64,000 nt of DNA from Penicillus capitatus (GCA_965649825.1 OZ287713.1:341587-405586); one strand, 5' to 3'; shown: positions 1 to 11,581, counted from the first letter of the stretch. Program-made: numbers and translations. The notes: generated from the letters alone by a model not told the origin.

Positions 1-2
1 CC

Positions 3-959
3 TTGAGCGTGAGCGGGACTGGGACCAGTTCTCTGCTCTTCCCGTTCTGTCTCTCGACTCTGTCGGTGGAGGAGCTGGTGGTGAAGAACCCATTGTGGGC
101 GGAGGTGCCGGACGTGGTCATGCAGTTTCCTTGCCTCAGGAGCCTCGAGATCCGCAGACATCCCTTCGCACACAACCTCGGATTCAGCTCTCCTCCAGGT
201 GGGACTTGCACCAAGCGGATGCGTGCGTCTGCACGGGGATGGATCCTAGGCAAGATGCATCAACTGGAGCGCCTTGGCATTGTGGCCCACCAGCTTCAGA
301 GGACGCCCGAAGAGGTCGGCGAGATGATCTTCCTCAAACACCTGGACCTGTCAGGGTCAGTCCGTCATCCACATCTGCACTCTCCTTGACTGCGGCGTGC
401 ATCAGGAACAAGTTCGACGAGCGCCTGCCGACGAGCGTCGTCTTTCCCTTCAAGAAGCTCTGCCGTCTGGAATCCCTGGACATCTCTGACTGTGGTCTCA
501 GAGAGCTCCCTTCTTCACTTCGTGCGGAGAGATATCGGGTGGGGCATACGTCGACTGACGTGGCTTGTCTGCAGAGTTCCTGGTCAACCTGACGGAGTTG
601 AATCTCTCGGGCAACGTACTGGAGACCGCATCGAATGTGCTGTCTCGCTGCCTCTCCTTGAAGCGCCTGTTGATGGTCGGCTGCGGATTGGACACCGTAC
701 CGTACCAGATTTCGGAGATCCCCAGTCTGGAGCACCTGGACATCTCCAACAATCCTGTCACCTGCGTCGAAGGCCTGAGGTGCGTGCCACTCCACAGACC
801 GCCTCACTCTTGTAACAGTTTGTTCTCTGCAGCGATCTCTTGAAGAAGAAGCGCTTTGTCGCCCTCGTTTTCCGACAGGATAGATGGACATCCGAATTCG
901 TCGCCTCCGCCTGCCGCATCGCGCGAATGTGGGGCAGACGCGAGCCCATTGTGAATTAG
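3..959 (+). CDS. Leucine-rich repeat protein, 3' part (5' end outside window)
   Basis: The gene enters from the left edge and ends at the TAG at 957-959. Spliced by eye it carries a run of LRRs: LEELxL-type strands such as LKHLDLSG, LESLDISDCGLRELPSSL, LTELNLSGN, LKRLLMVGCGLDTVP and LEHLDISNNPVTCVEGL. Introns fit at about 355-404, 519-569 and 780-832, each near 50 nt with GT-AG ends, and each one restores the LRR frame. After the last repeat comes a basic tail ending GRREPIVN. LRR proteins of this kind are binding scaffolds; no kinase, NB-ARC or membrane segment is visible in the part present, so the role cannot be named. The first exon or two are less certain because the frame around 165-220 may contain another intron. 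Confidence 0.7.
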
Positions 960-1009
960 ATCGTGTTGTGGTTTCTGGCAGACTCTCTCGGCTGTAAAGT
1001 AGAATCGAG

Positions 1010-1415
1010 TTACATGGTGGGTTGTGTGCCATGGATCCAGTCATAGTAGTAGTTCAGTAGACAGATGGGCTGACCCAACACACAGAAGGACACCCAGAAA
1101 ATGATGTTGCCCCAACGATCGCCGATTCTCCTCTGGAGAAACTGCGAGAAGAAAATGAGGGGGACTTGAACAAGCATCCCCACAAACGACCACGGAAAGC
1201 TGCTGGAGAACTTGAGGGGCACAATCACCACCACCTCGTGCATCAGTGCCGAGACAAAGAACACCAGCAGCATTGCAGCGGATCGTTGAAGGCCTACATT
1301 GCTCGCTCACGAGTGATGCATGCAGGAAGGGAATGTCTAACCTAAATGAATGGCCGGGTAATAGATCGTGCGCAGCATCCATTTGTGCACCGGTGTGTTC
1401 CACGTCCGCCCTCTT
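1010..1415 (-). pseudogene. DGAT1-type acyltransferase, C-terminal fragment (MBOAT family)
   Basis: Two exons are clear: 1342-1415 gives RTWNTPVHKWMLRTIYYPAIH, and 1010-1293 gives the conserved FFVSALMHEVVVIVPL block followed by LGQPICLLNYYYDW. They are joined by a 48-nt GT-AG intron. In DGAT1 (acyl-CoA:diacylglycerol acyltransferase, ER membrane, last step of triacylglycerol synthesis) the WNxPVHKW motif and the FxxSAxxHE histidine region form the active site, and both are intact here. Upstream I could not find the FYxDWWNA block or the N-terminal membrane half. A possible degenerate match around 1430-1480 would need a 25-nt intron. So this is either a truncated copy or a gene whose 5' exons are too diverged for me to see. 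It is tail-to-tail with the LRR gene, 50 bp apart. Confidence 0.6.
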
Positions 1416-1599
1416 CTGCAAATCAATAGTTTGTCTAGACCGATGGTATCGCCAAAAGATCTTAGCACACCAAAACCACGTATCGAGACGAATCGGACGG
1501 GTATTCTTTCAGGACAATCAGTACAGTTAGTTGTTTTGTATGGCAACGTCACGTCAGTTGACTGTAGCGTTCCATGTTCCAACAGGTCGTCAACCAATC

Positions 1600-2880
1600 G
1601 ACATTCGAAACGATCTTAATCGATCAGACCAGGATGCACTGAAGAAGTTTAGATTCGAAGAGGAATGATGAATCAGTCAGCGAGATTAAGAAAATGAAAC
1701 CACGTGGAATCATTATCTTATCCAGATCTGGTGTCGTTGAGAGCTTCCTAGCTGGTTCTTCTGCGTGAGTGCGGTCACCATGATTAGCCCGACTTTAAGA
1801 TTCGGTGGCATCGACGGGTGTCATTAAAGATGTCGTGCGCGGAGCGCGGTAAGCCGGACGCCGTCGGCGCGTATGCGAATTCTGAGGTAGCGGAAAACGA
1901 ACGCGGATTAATTAAATGTTCTTTCTGACTGTCAATTTCACAGTTTCTTCGCCGATATACCGTCACTTCAATCCATCAAAAGAACTCGGGGCTAGAAATC
2001 CAAACATGAGTGTCCATATGGGACTCTACTTCATGGCACAAGTGTTGGGGGTAACGCTCCGCCATTGCGAGCACATGTGGCCGACCCAACGATCAGTCAC
2101 ATGTCACATCACCCTTCCGGTGCCGGTTGTGGCCGTTACTGCGCCGAGTGGACGACTTCGCTCCCATAGAATTTCAGGCACAAGGAGATGTGTCAGTGGG
2201 CACAATTCCTTGCGGATGGAGAAGCATCGGACGCTAATTGCGCCCGCTCTCGCATCGTTCGTAGCGTCGCTTTCACGGTGTCGACCTCATGAACTATCCT
2301 CTAGACACTCGATGTTCCCTCAGTCGGCAACTTCGCGACCGTCGCCAGTAGTTCAACCGTCCATTTTGCTTGCTGCTTTTTTTCCACATTCCCCGCTTCC
2401 ACGAGTTTCGTCATCTCTTCTGCATGAACTTATGCTCCGCCGTTCTCTTGCTTCTACCCCTCCGCGTTGCTACGTTCGCCGATAGATGATATCGGTTTCG
2501 TCAGAAGCGGATCGACAAAAAGCGGCGTCTCTAACATCGCAGCGATACTCTCGACATGACCAACACGGTTGACGACCTCATTTATGTCCTCAGGACGTCG
2601 CTCCATCCGTGACACACCGCAAAGATCGCATGCAGCCGTGCGTCTCGCCACCTCTATTCCTGTGCATCGATTCTCTTCAGCCTCTTTGTGAGTTTGGCCT
2701 TCCACATCTCCTTTTCCGATATTCTCTTGTTTTGAATCTCTGACGCCTCTTATCATAGCCCCGCCGCTTTTGTGCTCATCGTCGATTAAACGTCGAAACG
2801 TCGATAGGAAAATCGAACGATTGATATAAATGAGGCATCTCGCCTTATACGTCACATCTGACGGAGGACACAGGAAACGT
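1600..2880. other. Intergenic region, no supported gene
   Basis: Open frames exist on both strands (for example 1916-2485 plus and 2454-2936 minus) but none shows a recognisable domain. Their composition is arginine- and serine-rich, as expected of shadow frames. The stretch just upstream of 2883 probably holds the PPR gene promoter; I see no clear TATA box. Confidence 0.4.
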
Positions 2881-2882
2881 CC

Positions 2883-4562
2883 ATGATGCGCCGCTTTGCG
2901 AGAAACCACGCCGACGTCACGCGTTGGCTCCTCCATTCGCGTTTCTTCGCCGTCGCATCAACGCTCTCTGTGAACGACACCATCACTCCGACCCGATCTG
3001 CCATTTCACGAGTCAGTCCTCTTTGCCCTACTCCATCCAGATCTCCATCCTTTACGAAAGAACGCACTGATGTCAAGACAGTACGGTATTGGTCACGAGC
3101 GATGCAGTTCCGTGGATTTCATGCCACCGTGGCAGAGCAACGAGATCCAGAGGAAGTGATGGAGGCCATAATACGTCAACTGAAAAGCACAGATGATTAC
3201 GCTCGTGTCATGCGACGTCTGTCGCGTGACCAATCGTACTCCCGCGTTGTGGATCTTTACGAGGATATGAAATCCTGCGGAGTTGAGATTAACGCTTCGG
3301 CCTACACTGCACTCATGAAAGCCCACTCGCGCATGGGGAACCCTGACAAGGTGAAAAGCATCTTTGAGGAGGCCGTGGAGAAAGGAGTTACGCCAGACAA
3401 GTGGATGATCAATACACTCATCTATACCTATTCAAACACTGGCGACATGGAAGCTGCATTCGATATACTTCACAAGATGCCAGAGTATGGTGTTCAGCCT
3501 GATTCGGTGACATATCGCTCGCTGATCAATGTCTGCGGCAAGGGCAAAGACGTGGATCGTGCGAGAAAGACTTTTGATGAAATGCTGGAGAAATTCAAAT
3601 GGGATACCCGAACCATCAATTCTATGATAGAAGTCTATGCCGAAAATGCCGACAGTGACACCGGCGAGGCGTACCTGCAAGAATCCAAGAACTTGGTAAA
3701 AATGCTGAAATCAAAGAGGCTCAAAATTGACGCATTCACCTATGTGCATATGATTAAACTGTGCAGCAAACTGGGGAAGTCGGATGAGGCGATGGATTAC
3801 TTTCAGCTAGCTCTCGGCGATGATTTGCAGCTTAGTATTTCCTCATTTGATATCATCTTTCAATGTATGGCGGATATGAAGCTGACAGATGAGGAAGTCG
3901 AGAACCTTCTGGTGTTGTGTATCCAGCGCATGAAAAAACTCGACATTAGGCCATCCTATCTGACGTTTAACAACATCATGAAGCTCTGCGAAGCAAGAGG
4001 AGATGTGAGCAAGGCATTTGGACTCTTTACGAAACTGACAGAGGGGGAGTTGGCTGACACCGGCCGGAGCGCAGAGTGCTTTTCCGTGCAAGTAAAGATC
4101 ATTGAGCGTATGCTTGATAGTGGGGCGTATTCTCGAGAAGAGGCTTTGATAAAAATGGATACGGTGCTCGAAAGGATGAAGATGTTTGGTATCTCATTGA
4201 TGCTCGCTGGTTACCGGGCACGGTTTAATATTTGCCTCAAGACATCCGATGTGGAACGTGCATTCGAATGCTGGAATGATTACGCAAAAGGGAACCGTGT
4301 GCCATCGGCCACTATGACAGAGTCGATGATTCGACTTACATTGGATCATGATCGTGTGGACGATGCGGTAAAGCTGGTGAAGTTTATGCAGAAGGATAAG
4401 AATATTCCGCCTACTGAAGGCACGTATGAGGCGATTTTCGCATACTGTGCTGAAAAAAATGACGCGGAAAATGCAAAGACGGTTCTTAAATTCATGAAAG
4501 AGAAACAAGTGAAAGCGAGTAAAGTAATCCAAGGACACGTCGATGCCTTGGAGCTGAATTGA
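2883..4562 (+). CDS. Pentatricopeptide repeat (PPR) protein, probably mitochondrial
   Basis: A single intronless frame of 559 codons starts at the first ATG of the frame. The first 25 residues are Arg-rich and amphipathic (MMRRFARNHADVTRWLLHSR), which fits a mitochondrial presequence. From about residue 110 there are consecutive 35-residue PPR units, for example YTALMKAHSRMGNPDKVKSI, NTLIYTYSNTGDMEAAFDIL and YRSLINVCGKGKDVDRARKT, and further units run to the C-terminus (YEAIFAYCAEKNDAENAKTV). PPR proteins bind organellar RNA one base per repeat and act in processing, stability, editing or translation. There is no DYW, SMR or PRORP nuclease domain, so this is a plain P-class binder. The target RNA cannot be inferred here. 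Confidence 0.9.
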   Translation: MMRRFARNHADVTRWLLHSRFFAVASTLSVNDTITPTRSAISRVSPLCPTPSRSPSFTKERTDVKTVRYWSRAMQFRGFHATVAEQRDPEEVMEAIIRQLKSTDDYARVMRRLSRDQSYSRVVDLYEDMKSCGVEINASAYTALMKAHSRMGNPDKVKSIFEEAVEKGVTPDKWMINTLIYTYSNTGDMEAAFDILHKMPEYGVQPDSVTYRSLINVCGKGKDVDRARKTFDEMLEKFKWDTRTINSMIEVYAENADSDTGEAYLQESKNLVKMLKSKRLKIDAFTYVHMIKLCSKLGKSDEAMDYFQLALGDDLQLSISSFDIIFQCMADMKLTDEEVENLLVLCIQRMKKLDIRPSYLTFNNIMKLCEARGDVSKAFGLFTKLTEGELADTGRSAECFSVQVKIIERMLDSGAYSREEALIKMDTVLERMKMFGISLMLAGYRARFNICLKTSDVERAFECWNDYAKGNRVPSATMTESMIRLTLDHDRVDDAVKLVKFMQKDKNIPPTEGTYEAIFAYCAEKNDAENAKTVLKFMKEKQVKASKVIQGHVDALELN

Positions 4563-6258
4563 AACGTTTCGTTATGATAGTAACAAATGGAGTTCAACAG
4601 GAACGGAGATTTTCATTGGCTCCGGCATTTTAAAAGAGAACGTACCTCGGTTTTAGTTGATCCATCAAGAAGTTTCTTACAAGAGATGCGAGTTCGGGTT
4701 GCATCCGACATGAGATACGTCGAGAATAGTAACACTTAAACGCGACGGACATGGGGTTGTTAGAAATTTCGAACCGATCGGCGAATCGATCGATCGATCG
4801 ATCAGCTGTGGATTTACTGTTGCCTCAGTGGTTGCGCAGATCGGTAATCTGACGCTGAATGTCCAACTCGTTTTGTAATCGTCCAGTCAATGGACGTCAC
4901 GCTCATCTTGTCGAATCAACGTCGTGGTCATTAACATTCGCCGATCCGTGAGATCTTTCTTTCAGTTGTCCAATCCTCCGCGTTTTCAGATCAATGCGTT
5001 GCCGTTCGGCATTGCGACCGGTGATCTCAAGTATATTTCTACACTCTTTTGTTGTAGTCCATTCGTCATACCCTTTATTCGATTCTGTTATTAACGAATG
5101 ACACTTCTATCTGTGTTGTTTTGCAAACCGAAGCCACTTGTCTGCGTGTTTCTGGTCTTTATGGCGAATAGATGTTAATGACGGACTGACAGGCGTCTGC
5201 CAATCTCGATGCGAACCAAATCGTAGCATGATCGTCGACTGCCGGTTCCAATGGGAATCGTAATAACGACATCTCGTCGATAGATCGATAACATTCCGAC
5301 TGACGCAGACAGGCAGATCTTGGTGGTGAAATCGATAGGCTTCTGTCAATCTTGATGCGAATCGAATCGCAGCGACGATCGTCGTTTGCGGATTCCCATC
5401 GGAAATCGTGATACCGATGGCGTCGATTGATCAATCGTGTTCTGTCTGCCAGTCTTGAAGTGTACGCGATAACACCATACTCGTACATCATGCACTTGAT
5501 AGAGTGCTTCCTCCTCGTGGTTACACCTATAGTCATCGTACAACCTCTTAGATTAATATCTTTCTAGACGCTCCAGCCGACACGGAAAACAAAGTTACCG
5601 CTTTAGGACAAACTGAGATCTCGAACGACGATTTCTCAATACAAATGTGCACGGCGGCGTATAGTAATGGCAAGGTTCGAAAGGGCTATCGATATCGCCG
5701 TCCACAGGTGTAAGTATGTAATCGCTTCCGGCTGCCTTCCATCGTGATTCGCCTATGACGTCAACTCTCACAGAGGATAAATGAATGCGTGTCATCGACA
5801 TTCATCATCACTGTCTATGTTTACCTTCGCCGATATAAATTCGAGAGCTTCGCGCCGTCCACGATTCGAGTCTTCCGCAGCGATGGACAAAGTGTGTCAA
5901 TCTCGACGCACGTTCATTCTTATTCCCACTGTCTTAGGAGAGAACTTCATGCCAGACTTTACCATTAAACATTCCAAAGGCTCTTAGGGAGCAGTTAAAC
6001 GTGAGATGCTTGACCTCGTTCTACTTGGGGAGTCTCGTGTACCGTCCAGGTTCGAAGATACCAACAAGAATTTTATGAATCGAAACCCCGAGGGCTAAAA
6101 AGAAGTTACCATCGTTTTGTTGAATGCTTTGGCAAGACAATCCAGCACGACGTTAGTTCCCGCTTTACTCTGTCCGTCACGGAACAGATGCTAACCTACT
6201 CGCCAGTAAACACTTGCCATGAACTTCCACGACGTGGTTGATGGATTGTGTCTGACAG
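4563..6258. other. Intergenic, GATC-rich, no supported gene
   Basis: About 1.7 kb without a convincing coding exon. It contains a short run of alternating CGAT units (about 4784-4803) and many isolated TCGATCGA words. Upstream exons of the MyTH4-FERM gene that starts at about 6259 may be hidden here, but I could not identify them. Confidence 0.4.
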
Positions 6259-7438
6259 CATCCCTTGCGGATATCGTTGCTGAAAATGAAGCGCAATAGA
6301 CGAGCATGTTGCCTGGAGCTGTTCAGGCACGTGCTTCGCTGGATGTCCTTATCTAACGCAGCCCATGACATCGAACTGAGAAATGTGGCGTTACAGAAAA
6401 TAGTGGACATCACTGATTCTGACCCTCGGCTGAAAGACGAGATTCACTTGCAAGTACTGAAACAGACTAGAGAGTGCCCCAATCGAAATACTGAGCGAAA
6501 TGCATGGAAACTGTTCTCACTCGTCCTCACCACAGTTTCGTGTTCTCTGGTGAGACGCACTGATAATAGTTGACTGTAAGCCTGTCTGTTGTGTAGGAAA
6601 TGACCAAATTTATTGCAGCATATCTTCAAACTGCCGCGATTCGACATTCAAAAGACCCACTGATGAACAAATTTATAACAGAAATGACAGACCGTCTCAG
6701 AAGCTCAATTCTCGCAAACCCGAGAACATTGAAACATCTACCAGATGCCCGAAGAGATCTCGGACAGTTCTACTGTTTTCCAGTCTATGTCTCAGAAGAG
6801 TCTCATGTGGATGCCGTCTACGATCCAGACACTGTCATCGAGGACCTGGTTCCGCAGTTGGCGTGGACGATCGGTCTGCCGGATGACGACACATTCGCTC
6901 TGTACAAGTGCCGAGGATCCCAGTACACGCAGATCGACAGGAAGCGACTCGTGTCCGCCGTCATCAGCGACATCGCCGATCGTCGAGAAGGAGAGGAGAT
7001 GAGCCGATTGTTCATGAAGAGAACGAAATCGAGTCGCGCCAGCATGGAAGGACTCGATCGAGACAGCATCTATCGGATGTATCTGGAGACAAAGGACAAG
7101 TACCGACAAGGCGGATACCCGCTGGCGGCCATAGGGGAAGTGGCCATGCGTCTTTGCGTTTTCCTCATCCAGGCAGAAGGCTCCGCCGAATTGTTCGAGA
7201 ATGAAAGGAGACTGTCCGAAGAATTGAACAACTTCCTTCCGTCGACAGTACGCATCCTGCTTTCATTCTTACTTCTCTAGTGAGCAATCCTTCTTTTTAG
7301 AGTCTGCGCCTCAAGCAACGAGAAGAGTGGATAGACGGGGTCTTAACCAAGTTTGCACACATTGGTCGCATCGAAAAAGAGGCGGCCAGGCTTCAATTTC
7401 TTGATGCCATCGAAGGTCTCTGTTATAGAGTCGGCTGA
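6259..7438 (+). CDS. MyTH4-FERM domain protein (5' end unresolved)
   Basis: Three exons (6259-6549, 6597-7247, 7301-7438) join through 47- and 53-nt GT-AG introns. The first carries a MyTH4 domain (ISLLKM, then DPRLKDEIHLQVLKQTREC and RNAWKLFSLV). It is followed by a FERM F1 lobe (FPVYVSEESHVDAVYDP, IGLPDDDTFALYKC) and an F2 lobe (MYLETKDKYRQGGYPL, LCVFLIQAEGS, EEWIDGVLTKFAHIGRI). The frame stops where the F3 lobe should begin. MyTH4-FERM tandems link motor proteins to microtubules, actin or membrane receptors: plant KCBP kinesin has one at its N-terminus, class VII, X and XV myosins in their tails. No motor domain is visible on either side. A splice acceptor precedes 6259, so more exons may lie upstream. 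Confidence 0.65.
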
Positions 7439-9988
7439 CAGTATTGTTGCAGCCAAATGTGTGATCAGCGTCATTTGCAAATTTTATTTTTAGTTGTGTG
7501 ACTTTCCTTGATTGGCTAGAGTTTTTCCTGACCTTTCGCACTTCTCAACAATCATGTACGAGCACATCGCAGTTGCGTTTTGTCACATGTAACGAATTTC
7601 AAGCGTGTTAATGCCAATCGATGCCACTGAAGATCGTCCCGTTGCGAGTTGTCAAACCGTTGGACGATTGACAATCGAAAAGGAACCAATTTAATCGAAA
7701 CTGTAATTAATCGGAATCGATCGACCATTATTGACACGTGTTAGCATAAATCTCGGAAACATTAGTATAGTACGGAGACAGACACTTTGTTTGTTCTTAG
7801 TTAGACGTCGACTGTCTATGTCGCCGAGCGATGTGACCCTGCCTAGTTTCTGAGGGGGCCACGTCCTGGGGGGTGTTGGTTGAATCACCCGAGGCCATTT
7901 TCTCTGGCTCTGAGGCTAGGGTGATTCACCTGCCTCGTTAAGTCGCGTCATCGCGCAGGTATTTAATGCGCAATCTGAACCTCTGAACGCCTTGCTCTGA
8001 TTACTTGTAAGACTTCCGCTGTTATCGTTTTCGTTCGGCGCCTCCGCGCGACAGTCTACAGTGTGAAGACATTGATCTCCACAATTAACTCAAATCCAGT
8101 GGTTGTCTATTGAAGTTGCCAAGAAATGAAATCTCGGTGATCTCCTAGGGGCTAAGTTGCTGTTGCGATTTTTCAATTCTTTCGCCGAGAATGAAATTTT
8201 TCGATCTTTGTGTAATCATTTTGTTTTCTATCTAATCCTACGGAGTAGTCTTTTTTTGAACCATGATTCTCATTCCTTTACCGAGATGCTCTGTGAATCC
8301 GTTTAAGACATGACGTCGGCATTGTGGCAGATGAGATGTTCCGTCGTTGTAGGTTTCGCAGTTATCGTAAGTTAGTTTTGCCGAAAGGATTCTTAACGGG
8401 TACAGCATTCTCCAGTGGAACTCAGATCGATGTTTAAGCACAGAGCAAATGAAATGATGGTGTCGAGAGATTGCTGCAGTCTCTACGAACACCTTACTAG
8501 AACAGCTGCCCCTTTCTAGTTCCCATCATTCAATAAATACTTAACCGCGCTTCTGTTGTAAACACTGCGTTGTTGTAATCCGTTCGTTGTCTATATTGCA
8601 CCTCGACGGAAAACAATGTACCTTTATGACTATAGCGAGCAACGGAAAACGCTTCGCCGGTGTCACGCGGAGGCGCCGTGCTGAAGAAACTACGCAGCGG
8701 AAGACGTTAACGCTGACAGAACCAAGTTGTTTTGTGATTCACATACACTGATTTATATACTAACTGTAACTTGACAGGTGGGTCAGCCGACTGTAAGAGC
8801 CAGAGAAAACACCTCCTAGAAGTCGTGAACTTCTTACAAGCGCCACTTTGAAGACAGAACTCCGAGAAAACGAGTCAGACAGGATGATACAACTCAAGAT
8901 AATGGCAAGCATTAAAGCGAGGGCGTGATAGCCGGCAAGTCATACGAGCCATGACGTTAGAATCTGCAGTTAGTTCGTAGTAATGGACAAACCCAAAAGA
9001 CGTTGCTGCTAATCGTCTTTTCTCGATAGATTTTGTCTGTATGTAAAACTTCTTGCCGTCGAGGACAACTTACAATCTCCCATACATGAATGAATCGATT
9101 ACAGAACTTAGTGTTGTCACATCAAGAGGTTAAATACAGTTCTGTTTCCATAGAACGAGGTTTTTAGTTCTGTTTGAATGTCAAAGCGAGTGCAACACTA
9201 CATTGTAGCTGGCAGATGTTGTTGATGTCCTTTAAATAAGGTAGAATTCATCTTCTCGTACTAACTAAGAAGCTGCTTTTCCATTCGTTGTTGCCAAATA
9301 AAGAAAAAGGTGTGTATTACTATCAGTTTTTTTAGTAAGCGCATGAACAACTTGCGTCATATGCTAACATACTTTTCCACGTATCGGCGAGTTCACGCAA
9401 CGGTACATAACTGTATTCATGTCTCTTAATGAGAGCTTAGTGCTTTCTTGAAATAAACTGCTCGGCACATTGTAGCGTTTTAGAATACACACAATGGACA
9501 TGCTTTTGTATCAAAGAAAAAAATGTTCTACCTGCGACATGTTCTTCAAGAAGAATTCGTCTTCATCTATGATGTTAGTGGTTAATATGTCCGTTTCGAA
9601 CAGAAAAAGTATCTCTCTCACGATTCGATTCATAGCAGGTTGTAGGAGAGAGAAGTATTTTGAATCAAGCAGAACCAACCACCTGCAGACAATCGATTCG
9701 AGTTCGAAAAACGGCGATCGATCACACTTATTGCAACGATTGATCGTTGTTTGCCGATTAATCGCATCTCGATTTGCAGCGATCGGAGAATTCAGTTCGA
9801 TCGATCACACTTTTTGCAGCGATTGATGGCGCGCACATCTGTACATGCCGATACAGAAACAATTGGCGATAATCCGCTGACCCTAACAATGACGCGACTC
9901 GATTTAAAAGGTGGCTTTCTCGATGATCCAGCCACGCGATGAGTGATCCCGAACGTTTTCTGGATCGAACCATCCCATCACTGTCTCC
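7439..9988. other. Long gene-poor interval with one hairpin
   Basis: Roughly 2.5 kb with no coding exon I can support. AT content rises locally (9000-9500). A perfect 10-bp inverted repeat at 7881-7890/7919-7928 is listed separately. No tRNA or snRNA signature was found by eye. Confidence 0.4.
7878..7930. repeat. Hairpin-forming inverted repeat
   Basis: TGAATCACCC at 7881-7890 is the exact reverse complement of GGGTGATTCA at 7919-7928. Allowing a one-base bulge extends the stem by GG/CC. The 28-nt loop holds a nested GCCA/TGGC stem. It lies in a gene-poor interval and could be a structured RNA or a transposon relic; the sequence does not decide. Confidence 0.5.
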
Positions 9989-10608
9989 ATGCTTCGATCC
10001 TTCCGTCGATCACCGGTCTCGCTCCCGGATGCGCTATCCGCAACGATATGGGTCGGTCGACGTTTCTTCCAAAGACGTAAAATGCGTCAGGTTCCAATTT
10101 GGACCGGCGACATCGTCGAAGTCGAGTACTGCACCGTTGAAGACTACTATCCAAACTATCGCATTCTCAAACAAAAACTCATGACCGAATTCGCCGATCT
10201 CATTGAAGTGAGAGGCAATCCATACGGTATGCCACGTCGTTCCGCCTTCGAAGTCCTCTGGAGGTGCGAGACGGTCACCCCTGACTTACTTGATGGAAAC
10301 CATCGTTATACTGCAGGCGTGGAGAGGATCTACAGGAAGAGCTATGGTCGAAATATTCCTCAGGCGAACCTTCGACGGAGGATGAGACTCATGGTGTGGC
10401 TGAGGTCATCGTCTACGATCTGCAGCAGATTCTAAAAAAATACGGCCTGCATCGTGGACGCTATAAAGAGCGATATCCGGCGACGATCGATGAGATGGAC
10501 TTCTATCGAGATCTTGATGAAGAGAACTCTCGACTGCTCAAGGCGAAAGACCAGAAATCGACATCGTTTACCCGGAAAGTGACATTTAAGCGACGAAGGA
10601 GAGTGTGA
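9989..10608 (+). CDS. Rdx/selenoprotein W-like thioredoxin-fold protein without CxxC/CxxU
   Basis: Exons 9989-10263 and 10317-10608 (53-nt GT-AG intron) encode 188 residues. The first 34 (MLRSFRRSPV..., RRFFQRRK) look like a mitochondrial presequence. Then comes the Rdx fold signature: VEVEYCTVEDYYPNYRILK, a GNPYG segment and FEVLW, with LWSKYSSGEPS matching the usual SKL-x-TGxFP end. Family members (SelW, SelT, SelH, Rdx12) use CxxU or CxxC near the N-terminus of the fold. Here the motif reads C-T-V-E with an ordinary GAA codon, so the second redox residue is absent and no selenocysteine is involved. A redox role is therefore doubtful. The C-terminus is highly basic (KVTFKRRRRV), which could suit RNA or ribosome binding. 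Ribosomal protein eL21 lies just downstream on the other strand. Confidence 0.65.
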
Positions 10609-10634
10609 GAACATTTCTTAACGACATGTGCCTT

Positions 10635-11301
10635 TTACGCCACCATACCTTCCTTCACAATATCGTAAGGAATGGGAGCCACGGTGGTTAAGTTCTCAAA
10701 CACATTCTTGAGCATCAATGCATCGCGTGGACCCGCCTGTTTTCGCTTGAGGTCGACTTTCTCTGCGACAAACGAACATACTGAGTGAATTGGACAAAAC
10801 GTCCAGGACTGCGGTACCGCCGGTCTTGCGAGCCTCGGCTTTCAACTCTTCATTTCGGCGAATGCGTTTCAGCACTTCCTCGCGACATCGAGATCGGCGA
10901 ACATGTTCCACTCGGACATGAATGCGTTTGCGAACGATGCGTCCACGAACCTGCGATCGATGACGTGGAATCATATCGAGACGATCGGACGGATGTCTCA
11001 CTTTCTTGTTGATCTCGACACCCAAAGAATGTTTCGTCACATCCCATACTCTTCCCGTCTTTCCATGGTAATACTTGTGCGGCATTCCCTAAACAACAGA
11101 AGAAGGATCGTGTACAGCAAGGGAAACGCTTGTTTGTTTGTTCGGTCGTCCGACCTTCTGTACACTTGGATCTGCATGGACCGTGACGTACTCTCCAAGA
11201 TTAAACACACGAAGGTAAGTCGAGAGACTCGACACGCCTTTCGTCTTGAACGGTTTTTTAAAGATGTGTCGTGTACGATGGCGAACGCCTTTGCCTCCCA
11301 T
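10635..11301 (-). CDS. RPL21: 60S ribosomal protein eL21
   Basis: Four exons (11155-11301, 11002-11088, 10818-10950, 10635-10762) with introns of 66, 51 and 55 nt give 164 residues, the normal eL21 length. Diagnostic blocks are [31 protein letters not shown] and the C-terminal [10 protein letters not shown]. The start [14 protein letters not shown] matches the usual basic N-terminus. eL21 is a universal eukaryotic and archaeal component of the large cytosolic subunit, near the 5S rRNA. Every splice junction is fixed by conserved sequence, so this gene calibrates intron length in this genome. It converges on the Rdx-like gene with only 26 bp between the stops. Confidence 0.95.
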
Positions 11302-11581
11302 TCTTTCGATTGAAGCCGAGCGGCGGCGATCGAAGGATGTGCCAAATGCGAATGATCATGCGACGATTCGAAAACGCAACACATTGATCTCGATGCGCTG
11401 TTCATCGATCACCCCGTGCTGCTAACCGACAATCGCCTTCGCGCAGCATTCGCCATATCATCGAACGCCACGCCCGCCGACGATTCTTCTTCACTATCCA
11501 CTTAGACATCGGCGTACGAAACGATTATGCTCAGCGCAATGGAAGAATCGTTCGCTGTCTTGTGCTGTGTAGGGTTTCGTC

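Noticed and set aside
1916-2936. Frames of 160-190 codons on both strands upstream of the PPR gene
   Set aside because: No domain, overlapping one another, and composition typical of shadow frames; one overlaps the PPR start.
10108-10160. Selenocysteine in the Rdx-like protein
   Set aside because: The codon at the Sec position is GAA (Glu), not TGA, so no recoding is needed.
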